This document shows positions 1-6,511 of a stretch of 36,404 nt of DNA, piece after piece (within the stretch, counting starts at the first letter, position 1; each line of letters starts with the position of its first letter). The DNA lies in the NCBI GenBank assembly GCA_000416275.1, contig ASZJ01000070.1, forward strand, positions 1 through 36,404, written 5' to 3'. This DNA is from Osedax symbiont Rs1 (lineage in GTDB: Bacteria; Pseudomonadota; Gammaproteobacteria; Pseudomonadales; Balneatricaceae). A program made the position numbers and the translations under genes. The notes beneath the pieces were generated by a model. That model worked only from the letters and a program-made list of their open reading frames with translations, searched no databases and was not told the origin of the DNA.

Positions 1-84
1 AAAAGCTTTTATTACCACTCTAGAGATACAGTGGTAATAAGGGGTATCTTGGCAGCAGATCTGCTGCGCTCGGGCACGAGTCAT
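1..84 (-). pseudogene. RAYT transposase, N-terminal fragment, runs off window
   Basis: Reading down from the ATG at 84, the frame gives the typical start of REP-associated tyrosine transposases (Y1/HUH family): a short MTRARAQQ leader, then DTPYYHCISRVV. It leaves the window after about 28 codons, so I cannot tell whether the full gene is intact. The same coding start and its 5' flank recur 522 bp downstream at 523-606. At the point where a RAYT normally reads RRAF(V/L)CG, this copy reads IKAF, so it has diverged from its neighbour. The family recognises REP-like hairpins and nicks single-stranded DNA; no function can be claimed for this fragment. Confidence 0.6.
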
Positions 85-190
85 AGAACCTCCCGTTTAG
101 AGAAATAATTCCCTAAATTGAATTATCAATGCATTAAACTCTACTCTCTTTGCTGTTCATCTTCAGTTAATCTATGTGTGTCCTTTATTA
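1..190 (-). repeat. Tandem RAYT-derived repeat, copy 1 (period 522 bp)
   Basis: This segment is nearly identical to 523-735 at an offset of 522 bp. It covers the RAYT start codon region and about 100 bp of its 5' flank, including the AATAATAAAGGACACACA motif read on the minus strand. Because both coding start and upstream region are shared, the arrangement looks like tandem duplication of a unit or serial insertion of related elements rather than two independent genes. Inside it, CCACT..AGTGG and GCAGCAGATCTGCTGC are inverted repeats that fall within the coding start. Confidence 0.75.
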
Positions 191-606
191 TTTCTGCGCA
201 GTGGACATTTTTCGCCATTAACGAAACGCTGGATTATATCGGGACCGACATAGATAGTCCGCCAACGCTTTATCACTTCTAAGTCTGTCAGACTATCTAC
301 TAGACTTTTATCACTTACGTTTATGGGGAAGAAGAACAAGATGATAGCGATACGACATAATGGCATACGCGCAAACATCGATACAGAAAGCAGCATCAAT
401 TTCAACCAGTCGATCTAGCATCCACTGGCGTCGATGCTCAAAATCTTGTTGAGTGGCTTGATCAAAGCTACCGCGTCCTGCTAGCGCCCATTACCTACAT
501 CCATGTAGGCAAAGCCACAGACAAAAGCTCTTCTCACCACTCTAGAGATACAGTGGTAATAAGGGGTATCTTGGCAGCAGATCTGCTGCGCTCGGGCACG
601 AGTCAT
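172..606 (-). pseudogene. RAYT (REP-associated tyrosine transposase) pseudogene
   Basis: Starting at the ATG at 606, the peptide begins MTRARAQQ..DTPYYHCISRVVRRAFVCG, the conserved RAYT start. A stop then interrupts it, and the match resumes in another frame with EHRRQWMLDRL..IDVCAYAIMS. A further frame change leads to LEVIKRWRTIYVGPDIIQRF at 172-300. The catalytic HUH segment, normally MSNHYHLVL, reads MSYRYHLVL here, so the first metal-binding His is gone. The C-terminal half of a normal RAYT, including the catalytic Tyr region, is absent. It is therefore a dead, truncated copy. It lies just 3' (in minus-strand terms) of the integron-like island and may have destroyed the end of that array. 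Confidence 0.8.
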
Positions 607-735
607 AGAACCTCCCGTTCAGAGACAAATTTCTCTGAATTGAATTATCAATGCATTAAACCCTACTCTCTTTTTTGTTCATATTCAATTAATCTATGAC
701 TGTCCTTTATTATTAATGTGTGTCCTTTATTATTA
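523..735 (-). repeat. Tandem RAYT-derived repeat, copy 2
   Basis: This is the second copy of the 522-bp-period unit. It differs from copy 1 by scattered substitutions and by a duplicated AATAATAAAGGACA motif (around 703-735) that abuts the stop codon of the 564-aa gene. Element sequence therefore begins exactly at the end of that gene. That is where an attC site would be expected if the gene were an integron cassette, so the insertion probably removed it. Confidence 0.7.
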
Positions 736-2427
736 TGAAATCCCACTGAGTGCATTGGTTATAATCTCTAGTGATTCATCGCAATCAGTACATAATTTTT
801 CGTAGTGATTTTTATAACTACAATAATCAGTTATCGCATTCTTTCTAAGCTCTTCCGCTTCCTTACCTAAAGTATGCCCCTTTAAAATCGAACGAGCATT
901 GTGAACCACATGGAATGGAGACATTATTTCACGAGCATGACCTGCTTCAAATCCAACGCCAACTAGGATTACTTCAACTAATTTTAATGCACGTAATCTT
1001 GCATCAGGGTTTAGCTTCAAGGCTTTTGCTTTTTTTCTAAGCCACTTTTCCTCTAAACCTTCAACAATTAGCTGATCTAAATTTAAAATTTCTTCCGCCC
1101 ATTCATCTCGAGAGCTAGTATAAGGATAATGAACTTTATCAGGTGCATTTTTATCTCTAAGCTTCCACCATGGAACGCTTTGAGTATCCAGCTTTGCTAA
1201 TTTATCTTTAAGACTTAGCAAAGCATCATACTCACTGCTCCACTCTCCCTTAATATCATTTTCCATAGCACGATCTGAAATTGGAGCTTTAGGAGGCTCG
1301 TTGTATTGCTTCCAATGCAATTGTTCCTCATAAGGCAAGTGGCTCAGATATATTAAATATGTGTGAACCTGACCAGCAGAATTCACATCAAAAGTCTTTA
1401 ATCCCCACGCACCTCGACAATAAATACTGCGGCTATTAAGAGTATATCTATCTCGGTCGGTTTTATATTTTAGCAATACATCTGGTTTAAAAAATACTGG
1501 CGTTATTTCAAATGGTAAATCTGACTTGGTGAAATAGTTAGCTAAGCAATTTGGGTCACACGAAATTTCCTTTATTTCCTCATTCTTCCAGTCTTGCGCA
1601 ATATAGCTACAATAGTCTTTTTCTTCTTCAGAGTTCCCCCAGATATTGGAAATTATTTTTCCTTTTGAAACTGCTATATCTGATAATTGAAACCCTCTAG
1701 AATAACTTCCAACACCTTTAACGATATTAAGACTTCCAAAAAAATCATTACTATTTAGTTCTCTGGAATCTCTATCAGTTCCCCAGCCGTTAAAATCACC
1801 TGTTTTGTATCGAGTAAAGTCAAACATTCGAAATAATTTATGACTTTCTATTCCAGCATATTCACCTAAAACACTTTTTTTAGCACAAATCACTGTTCCA
1901 ATATCTTTCTTATCTTCAGTAATCTTAATTATTTTAATAACTTCATCTATTTCTCCATGGTCGTCTAATTTACACCACGACTTTCGTTCAGCTACATAAT
2001 GGAGATCTAAAGAGTGAGCTATTTTTTGATTTATTTCGTAGTAATTTTCGCTGCCATTTACCCCTTCAAATGAACGTACAAAAATAATCTGTTCGCCGTA
2101 TGTTAAAGATTCGTCGCCAAAGCTAGATAAAGGGTTTTCTATAGTTACTACATCATCTGACGAGCATGAAACACTCCAAGAAGAAAACGGATTGCCACTC
2201 CATTTTATTAAATTTTCAAAATTATCTTTTTGTGCATGAGTATCAGGTAACAATATTGCGTGAATAAATACGTGGGGTAATGACGCATATAAAGTTATAT
2301 ATTCGTCATTTGCATCAGAAGATAAAAAATCACAAACTTCTTTTTGTTGACACCACAAGTGAAAATAATCATCAGAATCTGGTTCGTCAGATAATAGTTT
2401 TAAACTACTTAAATCATATATGTTCAT
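733..2427 (-). CDS. Uncharacterised 564-aa protein next to TIR-SLATT cassette
   Basis: I do not recognise a family. The predicted protein is soluble, acidic and rich in aromatic residues, with no signal peptide or membrane segment. Its C-terminal third (about 430-564) looks helical and charged. A CDPNC pair of cysteines lies mid-protein, and HVVHNARSILKGH is a candidate conserved patch near residue 510. The ATG at 2427 lies 34 bp inside the cassette boundary created by the upstream attC, and no good Shine-Dalgarno sequence precedes it. The gene is AT-rich like the two genes upstream and unlike the rest of the window, which suggests transfer. It reads in the same direction as TIR and SLATT, so it may be the next cassette of the array or a third part of the same defence function. 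Its own attC is missing. Confidence 0.75.
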   Translation of the reverse strand: MNIYDLSSLKLLSDEPDSDDYFHLWCQQKEVCDFLSSDANDEYITLYASLPHVFIHAILLPDTHAQKDNFENLIKWSGNPFSSWSVSCSSDDVVTIENPLSSFGDESLTYGEQIIFVRSFEGVNGSENYYEINQKIAHSLDLHYVAERKSWCKLDDHGEIDEVIKIIKITEDKKDIGTVICAKKSVLGEYAGIESHKLFRMFDFTRYKTGDFNGWGTDRDSRELNSNDFFGSLNIVKGVGSYSRGFQLSDIAVSKGKIISNIWGNSEEEKDYCSYIAQDWKNEEIKEISCDPNCLANYFTKSDLPFEITPVFFKPDVLLKYKTDRDRYTLNSRSIYCRGAWGLKTFDVNSAGQVHTYLIYLSHLPYEEQLHWKQYNEPPKAPISDRAMENDIKGEWSSEYDALLSLKDKLAKLDTQSVPWWKLRDKNAPDKVHYPYTSSRDEWAEEILNLDQLIVEGLEEKWLRKKAKALKLNPDARLRALKLVEVILVGVGFEAGHAREIMSPFHVVHNARSILKGHTLGKEAEELRKNAITDYCSYKNHYEKLCTDCDESLEIITNALSGIS

Positions 2428-2455
2428 TATAGAATTGCACCGGAGCCTGAGATAA

Positions 2456-2556
2456 AACTAACGCCGCCATCAACTGCGTAGTAACCTGGCGCGTCTTTGT
2501 GCGGCAAGCACAAAACGTGACCGGTTGCGGAGTCAAATTGCATGGCCTTGTTATGC
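2456..2556 (-). other. attC site (integron recombination site), about 101 bp
   Basis: On the minus strand the site starts with GCATAAC (R'', 2550-2556), 2 bp after the SLATT stop codon, and ends with GTTAGTT (R', 2456-2462). Between them GCCATGCAA (2538-2546) pairs with TTGATGGC (2466-2473), leaving one unpaired G. Such extrahelical bases are a hallmark of attC L''/L' arms and set strand choice by IntI. The centre folds into a long imperfect hairpin whose tip stem is TTTGTGC/GCACAAA. R'' is exactly complementary to GTTATGC, the sequence at the 5' edge of the cassette (3877-3883), as expected when a circular cassette integrates. The length is close to that of Vibrio-type attC repeats. Confidence 0.85.
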
Positions 2557-2558
2557 AC

Positions 2559-3446
2559 TTATTCTGCCTTTCTCGCTGTCCATTGCGTATGCTCTCTTGA
2601 GAATGCATTTTCACTATCCAATACAAAAGTGGATAAATTCTTCTCCGTTTTAACACCAAGAGACTCACCTTTTATTAACACAATTTCATGTGCTGCAAGA
2701 GCGTATGAAGAATTTAACTCATTATGCTTTTTTGCTTGAAGCCAAGTTAGAACTGCGCCAGCAGCTACTGCAACGCTCTCAACTGGGAGTGAAAACAAGG
2801 GGTCTTTGATTCGGTATAAAAGAATAGCAATTGCCACAGCATGGAGAGCAACCGACACCCAAAACCACTGCTTAGATTTGCGTTTGTTAAATTGTGATTT
2901 TTTTGAATACCAATTAGCTTGATTATCTATCCGCTGATCTTGATAAAGAGCCAACCTTTCTTCGACGGAAAGCCGTCTAATAGAAGTCATAGCATCAGAT
3001 ATAGGAGCTTCTAATCCTCCTACTGAAGATTCCATAGCTTTCGATAAGCTTCTATTTTGATTTAGGATAGCCTTCAAATCGTTGATAAATTGTTTAGATA
3101 CTCTTTCAATATTATCAGTATCTTCATATGGCTCGGCACGCATTACCCAACGCCAAGTACGAGTTTTAACAGACTCTGCAACAGCACGCCCGTTATACCA
3201 AATATCATCAGGTCGATTAACTCTAAGATAAATTAGTATGCCAAGAGTAATTAAAAACAGACTCGCAGACGCCATGGCGCCATATGAATCCGTTGGCCAT
3301 GCGAACGAGACAAGGGCGGCAGCTATTAATAGAAATAAATATAATTTAAGCGAATTAAAGTAGACCGACTGCGCTCCCAGAGACGCTGCATCAGCAGATT
3401 GATACAGCCCTGGTAACGTTTCATGATTCAATACATGCTCACTCAT
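2559..3446 (-). CDS. SLATT/DUF4231-type membrane protein, predicted immune effector
   Basis: The protein has 295 aa and two hydrophobic hairpins: roughly residues 32-50 plus 55-75, then 195-215 plus 222-240. After the first hairpin comes WYNGRAVAESVKTRTWRWVM, a pattern I know from DUF4231/SLATT_3 proteins. The second hairpin is preceded by DNQANWYSKKSQFNKR and followed by LAAHEIVLIKGE, which fits a SLATT_1-type unit. SLATT proteins are predicted pore-forming effectors coupled to nucleotide-signal enzymes (Burroughs and colleagues' work on conflict systems). The start overlaps the TIR gene by 4 bp, so the two are translationally coupled, and the attC begins 2 bp after the stop. Inference: a signal made by the TIR protein opens this membrane effector after phage infection. 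Family assignment is from motif recognition only. Confidence 0.8.
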   Translation of the reverse strand: MSEHVLNHETLPGLYQSADAASLGAQSVYFNSLKLYLFLLIAAALVSFAWPTDSYGAMASASLFLITLGILIYLRVNRPDDIWYNGRAVAESVKTRTWRWVMRAEPYEDTDNIERVSKQFINDLKAILNQNRSLSKAMESSVGGLEAPISDAMTSIRRLSVEERLALYQDQRIDNQANWYSKKSQFNKRKSKQWFWVSVALHAVAIAILLYRIKDPLFSLPVESVAVAAGAVLTWLQAKKHNELNSSYALAAHEIVLIKGESLGVKTEKNLSTFVLDSENAFSREHTQWTARKAE

Positions 3447-3853
3447 GTATAGTTTCTAACGGCTTGAACGACACTGGCACTATTCCATCCAACCATGTCA
3501 CAAATAGAGGCGTCTTGTACAATCTGCGGCACACGCTCTTGACCCCATGGTTTAATCCCAATAATAGTTTTACCTAATCGCTGAGCCTCAGATATTTCAT
3601 ATTCTATCCAACTACTATGCGCTGCATACATTCCACCTAATATTAACACCACTTGAGCTGGATTGATTTGGCGCGTCATTCCTCTACTGAGTCCAGCTGA
3701 TGTCTTATCGGATAAGCCATCATGACTTGGAACACTACAGTTGCTCCAAGAAAAATTCTGAGCGTCGTTCAGCCACTCTTCAATTTTGTAATAATGTTGG
3801 TTGTATCCCCATGCATGACTTATGAATATCATTCTATTTTTCAATGTTGGCAT
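3443..3853 (-). CDS. TIR-like (ThsB/DUF1863-type) signalling protein
   Basis: This is a compact 136-aa, single-domain protein. It opens with the beta strand RMIFISHAWG (residues 7-16), the usual start of TIR-like DUF1863/MTH538 and ThsB proteins. It then has VVLILGGMY (about 68-76), WIEYEISEA (82-90) and KTIIGIKPWG (95-104). Glu86 sits where the catalytic Glu of TIR NAD-processing enzymes is expected, so the enzyme may be active. It has no membrane segment. A strong AAGGAGG lies 5 bp upstream of the ATG, and the 3' end overlaps the SLATT gene by 4 bp. In Thoeris, ThsB-type proteins sense phage and make an NAD-derived signal for a separate effector. Here no SIR2 or macro-domain partner is present and the SLATT protein would take that place. 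A purely structural TIR role is possible. Confidence 0.8.
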   Translation of the reverse strand: MPTLKNRMIFISHAWGYNQHYYKIEEWLNDAQNFSWSNCSVPSHDGLSDKTSAGLSRGMTRQINPAQVVLILGGMYAAHSSWIEYEISEAQRLGKTIIGIKPWGQERVPQIVQDASICDMVGWNSASVVQAVRNYT

Positions 3854-3876
3854 AATTGCCTCCTTTTGGTTTTAGT

Positions 3877-3925
3877 GCATAACAGCGTATTAGGCGAAAT
3901 CATTCCGTCTAATAAGCGCAAAGGT
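3877..3925 (-). other. Cassette 5' junction with hairpin (partial attC or attI-like)
   Basis: On the minus strand GTTATGC (3877-3883) is the insertion core of the TIR-SLATT cassette. Just before it, TATTAG and CTAATA flanked by GCG/CGC form an imperfect hairpin (3886-3925). That resembles the 3' half of an attC from a preceding cassette. I cannot find the matching R'' core further upstream, so this is either a damaged attC, an attI, or a secondary site where the cassette landed. Confidence 0.5.
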
Positions 3926-4516
3926 GGAAGCTTGATATTTTATCATTTACTGTATATATGATCAGTATCTCTTCACATAGAGGATCATCCTAAACTCAGC
4001 ATTACTCAAATGATGCTTTTTGAATTCTCAGTGTCTTGATTCGATGTATTTCGTCAAAATGCATGTCGAAGCACTGTGTTTAATAATTTTTGAGAATATA
4101 AGAAAATTAAAACAATTAACAACCCTTGTCTAGAGTCTCAATTTGCTACACATTTACAGCAGTGTTGTACTGGCATTAAGCTTTTCTGAGGTTTTTTGTT
4201 TTGCAATTTAGGGCGAGCTTTTGCTTTGCTTACTTTCATTTTGCTCGTCAAAAGAAAGTCAGTCGCCTAAGGCGAAACTCTTGTAAGAACTTGATCTTAA
4301 AACTTAAAAAATAAATCAGTTCAGGTTTTTTGACTTTGACTTTGACTTTTTTGAACCGCAGGACACAGAATATTTTTCTAAAACACCCAAAACAGAAAAG
4401 CAAATAACAAATTTCCAATACCAACCACCAAATGGTAATGATTATTACTAATAATATATAATAACCTCTACAATAGACCAGAGGTCTCTAAACACTACAC
4501 CCACCAAGGAAAACTC
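3926..4516. other. Gene-free AT-rich stretch before lplA
   Basis: No convincing gene is present on either strand. The stretch holds an inverted-repeat block at 4211-4268, a run of three TTTGAC-like units around 4326-4351, and TA-rich DNA at 4440-4465 that could carry the lplA promoter. It lies between the accessory island and core genes, so the island boundary is probably here. No tRNA or attachment site could be recognised. Confidence 0.5.
4211..4268. repeat. Nested inverted repeat
   Basis: The outer arms GGGCGA (4211-4216) and TCGCCT (4263-4268) enclose an inner stem. CTTTCATTTTG (4233-4243) pairs with CAAAAGAAAG (4249-4258) with one bulge, around the loop CTCGT. It is a repeat-like block of a kind common between gammaproteobacterial genes. 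There is no clear U-run to make it a confident terminator. Confidence 0.5.
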
Positions 4517-5533
4517 ATGACTAAGAGTCGAATTCTCATTTCTAATTCCCATAACCCATGGTTTAACTTAGCTGTTGAGGATTGTATCTTTCGCTCTATG
4601 CCCAGCGATCAGCGAGTGCTTTTCCTGTGGCGTAACTCTGAGACGGTGGTCATTGGCCGTGCACAGAATCCGTGGAAGGAGTGTAACACCCAAAAAATGG
4701 AGCAGGATGAGGTGTATTTGGCGCGTCGCCAAAGTGGTGGGGGCGCGGTATTTCAGGACCTGGGGAATACTAATTTTACCTTTATGGCCAGTAAGCCTGA
4801 ATACAGTAAAGATGTCTCCACTGCGATAGTCCTCAACGCTCTGCAAAGTTTGGGTATTGAAGGTCGCGTTAATGGTCGCAACGATATGGTGGTTGGCGAG
4901 GGGGAGCAGCTGCGCAAGTTTTCTGGCTCGGCCTATAAAGAGGCTAAGGATCGAGGCTTTCACCATGGCACTCTGCTGTTGAATACCGATTTGTCGAGGC
5001 TGGCTAATTATTTAAACCCAGACCCGAAAAAGCTCAAAGCTAAAGGGATTAGCTCGGTTCGCTCACGAGTGGTTAACCTGAATAGTATTAAGCAAGAGAT
5101 CGATCATCAAATGGTATGCGATGCGATAGTCAGTGAATTTTCGAAGCACTATGGAGAGTCGCCGGAGCTGGAGTTTATTTCACCTGAGAATATGCCGGAT
5201 TTAGCTGATTTTGCCAGCAGATATGCCACGCAAAAAAGTTGGCAGTGGAACTTTGGTAAATCTCTGCAATTTACCCACACTCTTGAAGAGCGTTTCAGCT
5301 GGGGTGGGGTAGAGCTGCATCTTAAGCTTGAGAAGGCACACATTAGCGAATCTAAAATTTTCACTGACAGCCTCTATCCCGATCCGCTGGAATTTTTCAA
5401 TGAGCAGCTGAAGGGAGTTGTTTATCACCCGCAGCATCTAGCTGCTTGCTTTGATAAAGTTGTTCAAGCTTATCCAAATCACAAAATTGAACTGCTGGAA
5501 TTAAGGGATTGGCTGGCAACAGCTATTGCGTAG
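4517..5533 (+). CDS. lplA: Lipoate-protein ligase A
   Basis: LplA activates free lipoate with ATP and attaches it to lysines of the E2 subunits of pyruvate and 2-oxoglutarate dehydrogenases and of the glycine-cleavage H protein, in the cytoplasm. The 338-aa length equals that of the E. coli enzyme. The signature [15 protein letters not shown] sits at residues 70-84, NGRNDMVV at 119-126, and Lys134 in [10 protein letters not shown] matches the lipoyl-AMP-binding lysine. The C-terminal accessory domain (about 245-338) is present, so this is the complete two-domain bacterial form. The ATG follows an AAGGAAAA ribosome site. The gene stands alone and faces the CheR gene tail to tail across a 121-bp inverted-repeat element. 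It is the first clearly core gene after the accessory island. Confidence 0.95.
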   Translation: MTKSRILISNSHNPWFNLAVEDCIFRSMPSDQRVLFLWRNSETVVIGRAQNPWKECNTQKMEQDEVYLARRQSGGGAVFQDLGNTNFTFMASKPEYSKDVSTAIVLNALQSLGIEGRVNGRNDMVVGEGEQLRKFSGSAYKEAKDRGFHHGTLLLNTDLSRLANYLNPDPKKLKAKGISSVRSRVVNLNSIKQEIDHQMVCDAIVSEFSKHYGESPELEFISPENMPDLADFASRYATQKSWQWNFGKSLQFTHTLEERFSWGGVELHLKLEKAHISESKIFTDSLYPDPLEFFNEQLKGVVYHPQHLAACFDKVVQAYPNHKIELLELRDWLATAIA

Positions 5534-5538
5534 CTAAT

Positions 5539-5659
5539 CTCTGAACAAGCTATCCTTACAAAGCGTACCGAGAAATTGCTGCGCTGCGTTAACGGCTTAG
5601 GTCAGAGCTGCAGATCGCTACTTCTCTGTACGCCTGAGACGTGTGGGGCTTGTTCAGAG
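5539..5659. mobile_element. MITE-C: 121-bp element with 12-bp terminal inverted repeats
   Basis: CTCTGAACAAGC (5539-5550) is the perfect reverse complement of GCTTGTTCAGAG (5648-5659). The interior has no frame of interest. The element lies between two convergent genes, and its right end supplies the stop codon (5654-5656) of the CheR gene. Only one copy is present, so mobility is inferred from structure alone; a terminator-like role is also possible. Confidence 0.55.
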
Positions 5660-6511
5660 CTTCCTTAGAGAGCGTTTTTGGTATAGGCCTGCTTTGCGGC
5701 TGACTAGCTCTAGTTTTTCAATATTGCTACAAAAGCCAATGCTCTCTTCGATGCCCACTGCTAAGTATCCTCTACTGGTCATGGAGTTAAGTAACAGCGC
5801 CAGTACTTTGTTTTGTAAATCTCGATCGAAATAGATGAAAACATTGCGACAAAGTACCAGCTGAGCAGAGATAAAACTGGCTTGATTGGCTAGGTCATGT
5901 CGTTCAAAAATAATCCGCGATAACAGTCTTTTGTTAAGCACTGGATCGGGGGTGGATGAAAAATAATCGGCGAGTGATTTGCTGCCGCCACTGGCGAGAT
6001 AGCGTTGTTCATCGAGGTCAGTTAAGTTAAATTTAAGTGTGCCGGATGCCGCTGCTGCAAGGGCTTTGGCACTGATGTCTGATGCGTATATTTGACTGTG
6101 ATCGAGTAGACCCGCCTCCTCTAATAAAATCGCAAGTGAGTAGGCCTCCTCTCCCGTGGCGCATCCGGCCACCCATAAAGATATTCGAGGATAGCTGCTA
6201 AACAGTGGCAATATGTGCTTTTTTAACTGTAAAAAAAGATCGGGGTCTCTAAATAGTTGCGAGTAACTCACCGTTAGTTTGTCAATAATGCTACGTTGAA
6301 ATTTTTCTTGGTGGACAATTTTAGGGATTAACTCTGACAGGTGAGTCAGCTCTTCGTCATATAAGATATTTTCTAATAATCGCTGGATTGACTTTAATGA
6401 ATAGCCGCTAAAATCTTGACCGCAGTACTGGTGGATGGCACTGATCACTAAGTCTGTTTCAAAGCGGCTGGCAGCAGTGTCGTCACTATCGGTTGCAGGC
6501 CTTAGACGCAT
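5654..6511 (-). CDS. CheR-family S-adenosylmethionine methyltransferase
   Basis: CheR enzymes methylate glutamates of chemoreceptors using SAM; CheR-like proteins beside hybrid kinases are thought to tune sensory complexes. The 285-aa protein has the N-terminal helical domain (to about 85), VSYSQLFRDP (81-90) equivalent to the T-FFRD motif, the SAM-binding VAGCATGEEAYSLA (114-127) and CRNVFIYF (221-228). It overlaps the upstream kinase gene by 10 bp, so it is the last gene of a three-gene operon. No chemoreceptor or CheB gene is nearby, although CheB often follows CheR in such clusters. The stop codon lies within MITE-C, so the last residues (KRSLRKL) may not be the ancestral end. The SAM fold appears complete. 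Confidence 0.9.
   Translation of the reverse strand: MRLRPATDSDDTAASRFETDLVISAIHQYCGQDFSGYSLKSIQRLLENILYDEELTHLSELIPKIVHQEKFQRSIIDKLTVSYSQLFRDPDLFLQLKKHILPLFSSYPRISLWVAGCATGEEAYSLAILLEEAGLLDHSQIYASDISAKALAAAASGTLKFNLTDLDEQRYLASGGSKSLADYFSSTPDPVLNKRLLSRIIFERHDLANQASFISAQLVLCRNVFIYFDRDLQNKVLALLLNSMTSRGYLAVGIEESIGFCSNIEKLELVSRKAGLYQKRSLRKL

Larger units (their letters stand above)
2462..3882 (-). mobile_element. Integron gene cassette with TIR-like and SLATT genes
   Basis: The cassette runs on the minus strand from TTATGC at 3882 to the G at 2462, 1421 bp in all. It contains a short leader with a strong AAGGAGG ribosome site, two genes overlapping by 4 bp (ATGA), and an attC beginning 2 bp after the second stop. 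The boundaries follow from the G|TTRRRY cut rule. No integrase lies in the window, so this is either part of a larger array outside it or a cluster of attC sites without integrase. Most cassettes carry one gene; a two-gene cassette in which both products must work together is less common. Expression would depend on an upstream or cassette promoter; I see no clear one. Confidence 0.8.

Noticed and set aside
44-70. GCAGCAGATCTGCTGC palindrome as a regulator site
   Set aside because: It lies inside the coding start of both RAYT copies, where it encodes AQQIC, so its repetition is explained by the duplicated gene.
2456-3925. Standard Thoeris (ThsA-ThsB) system
   Set aside because: A ThsB-like TIR protein is present, but no SIR2, macro-domain or protease-type ThsA; the partner is a SLATT membrane protein.
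4326-4351. TTTGAC-like triple repeat as a CRISPR or iteron array
   Set aside because: Only three 6-bp units in AT-rich DNA, no spacers, no replication gene nearby.
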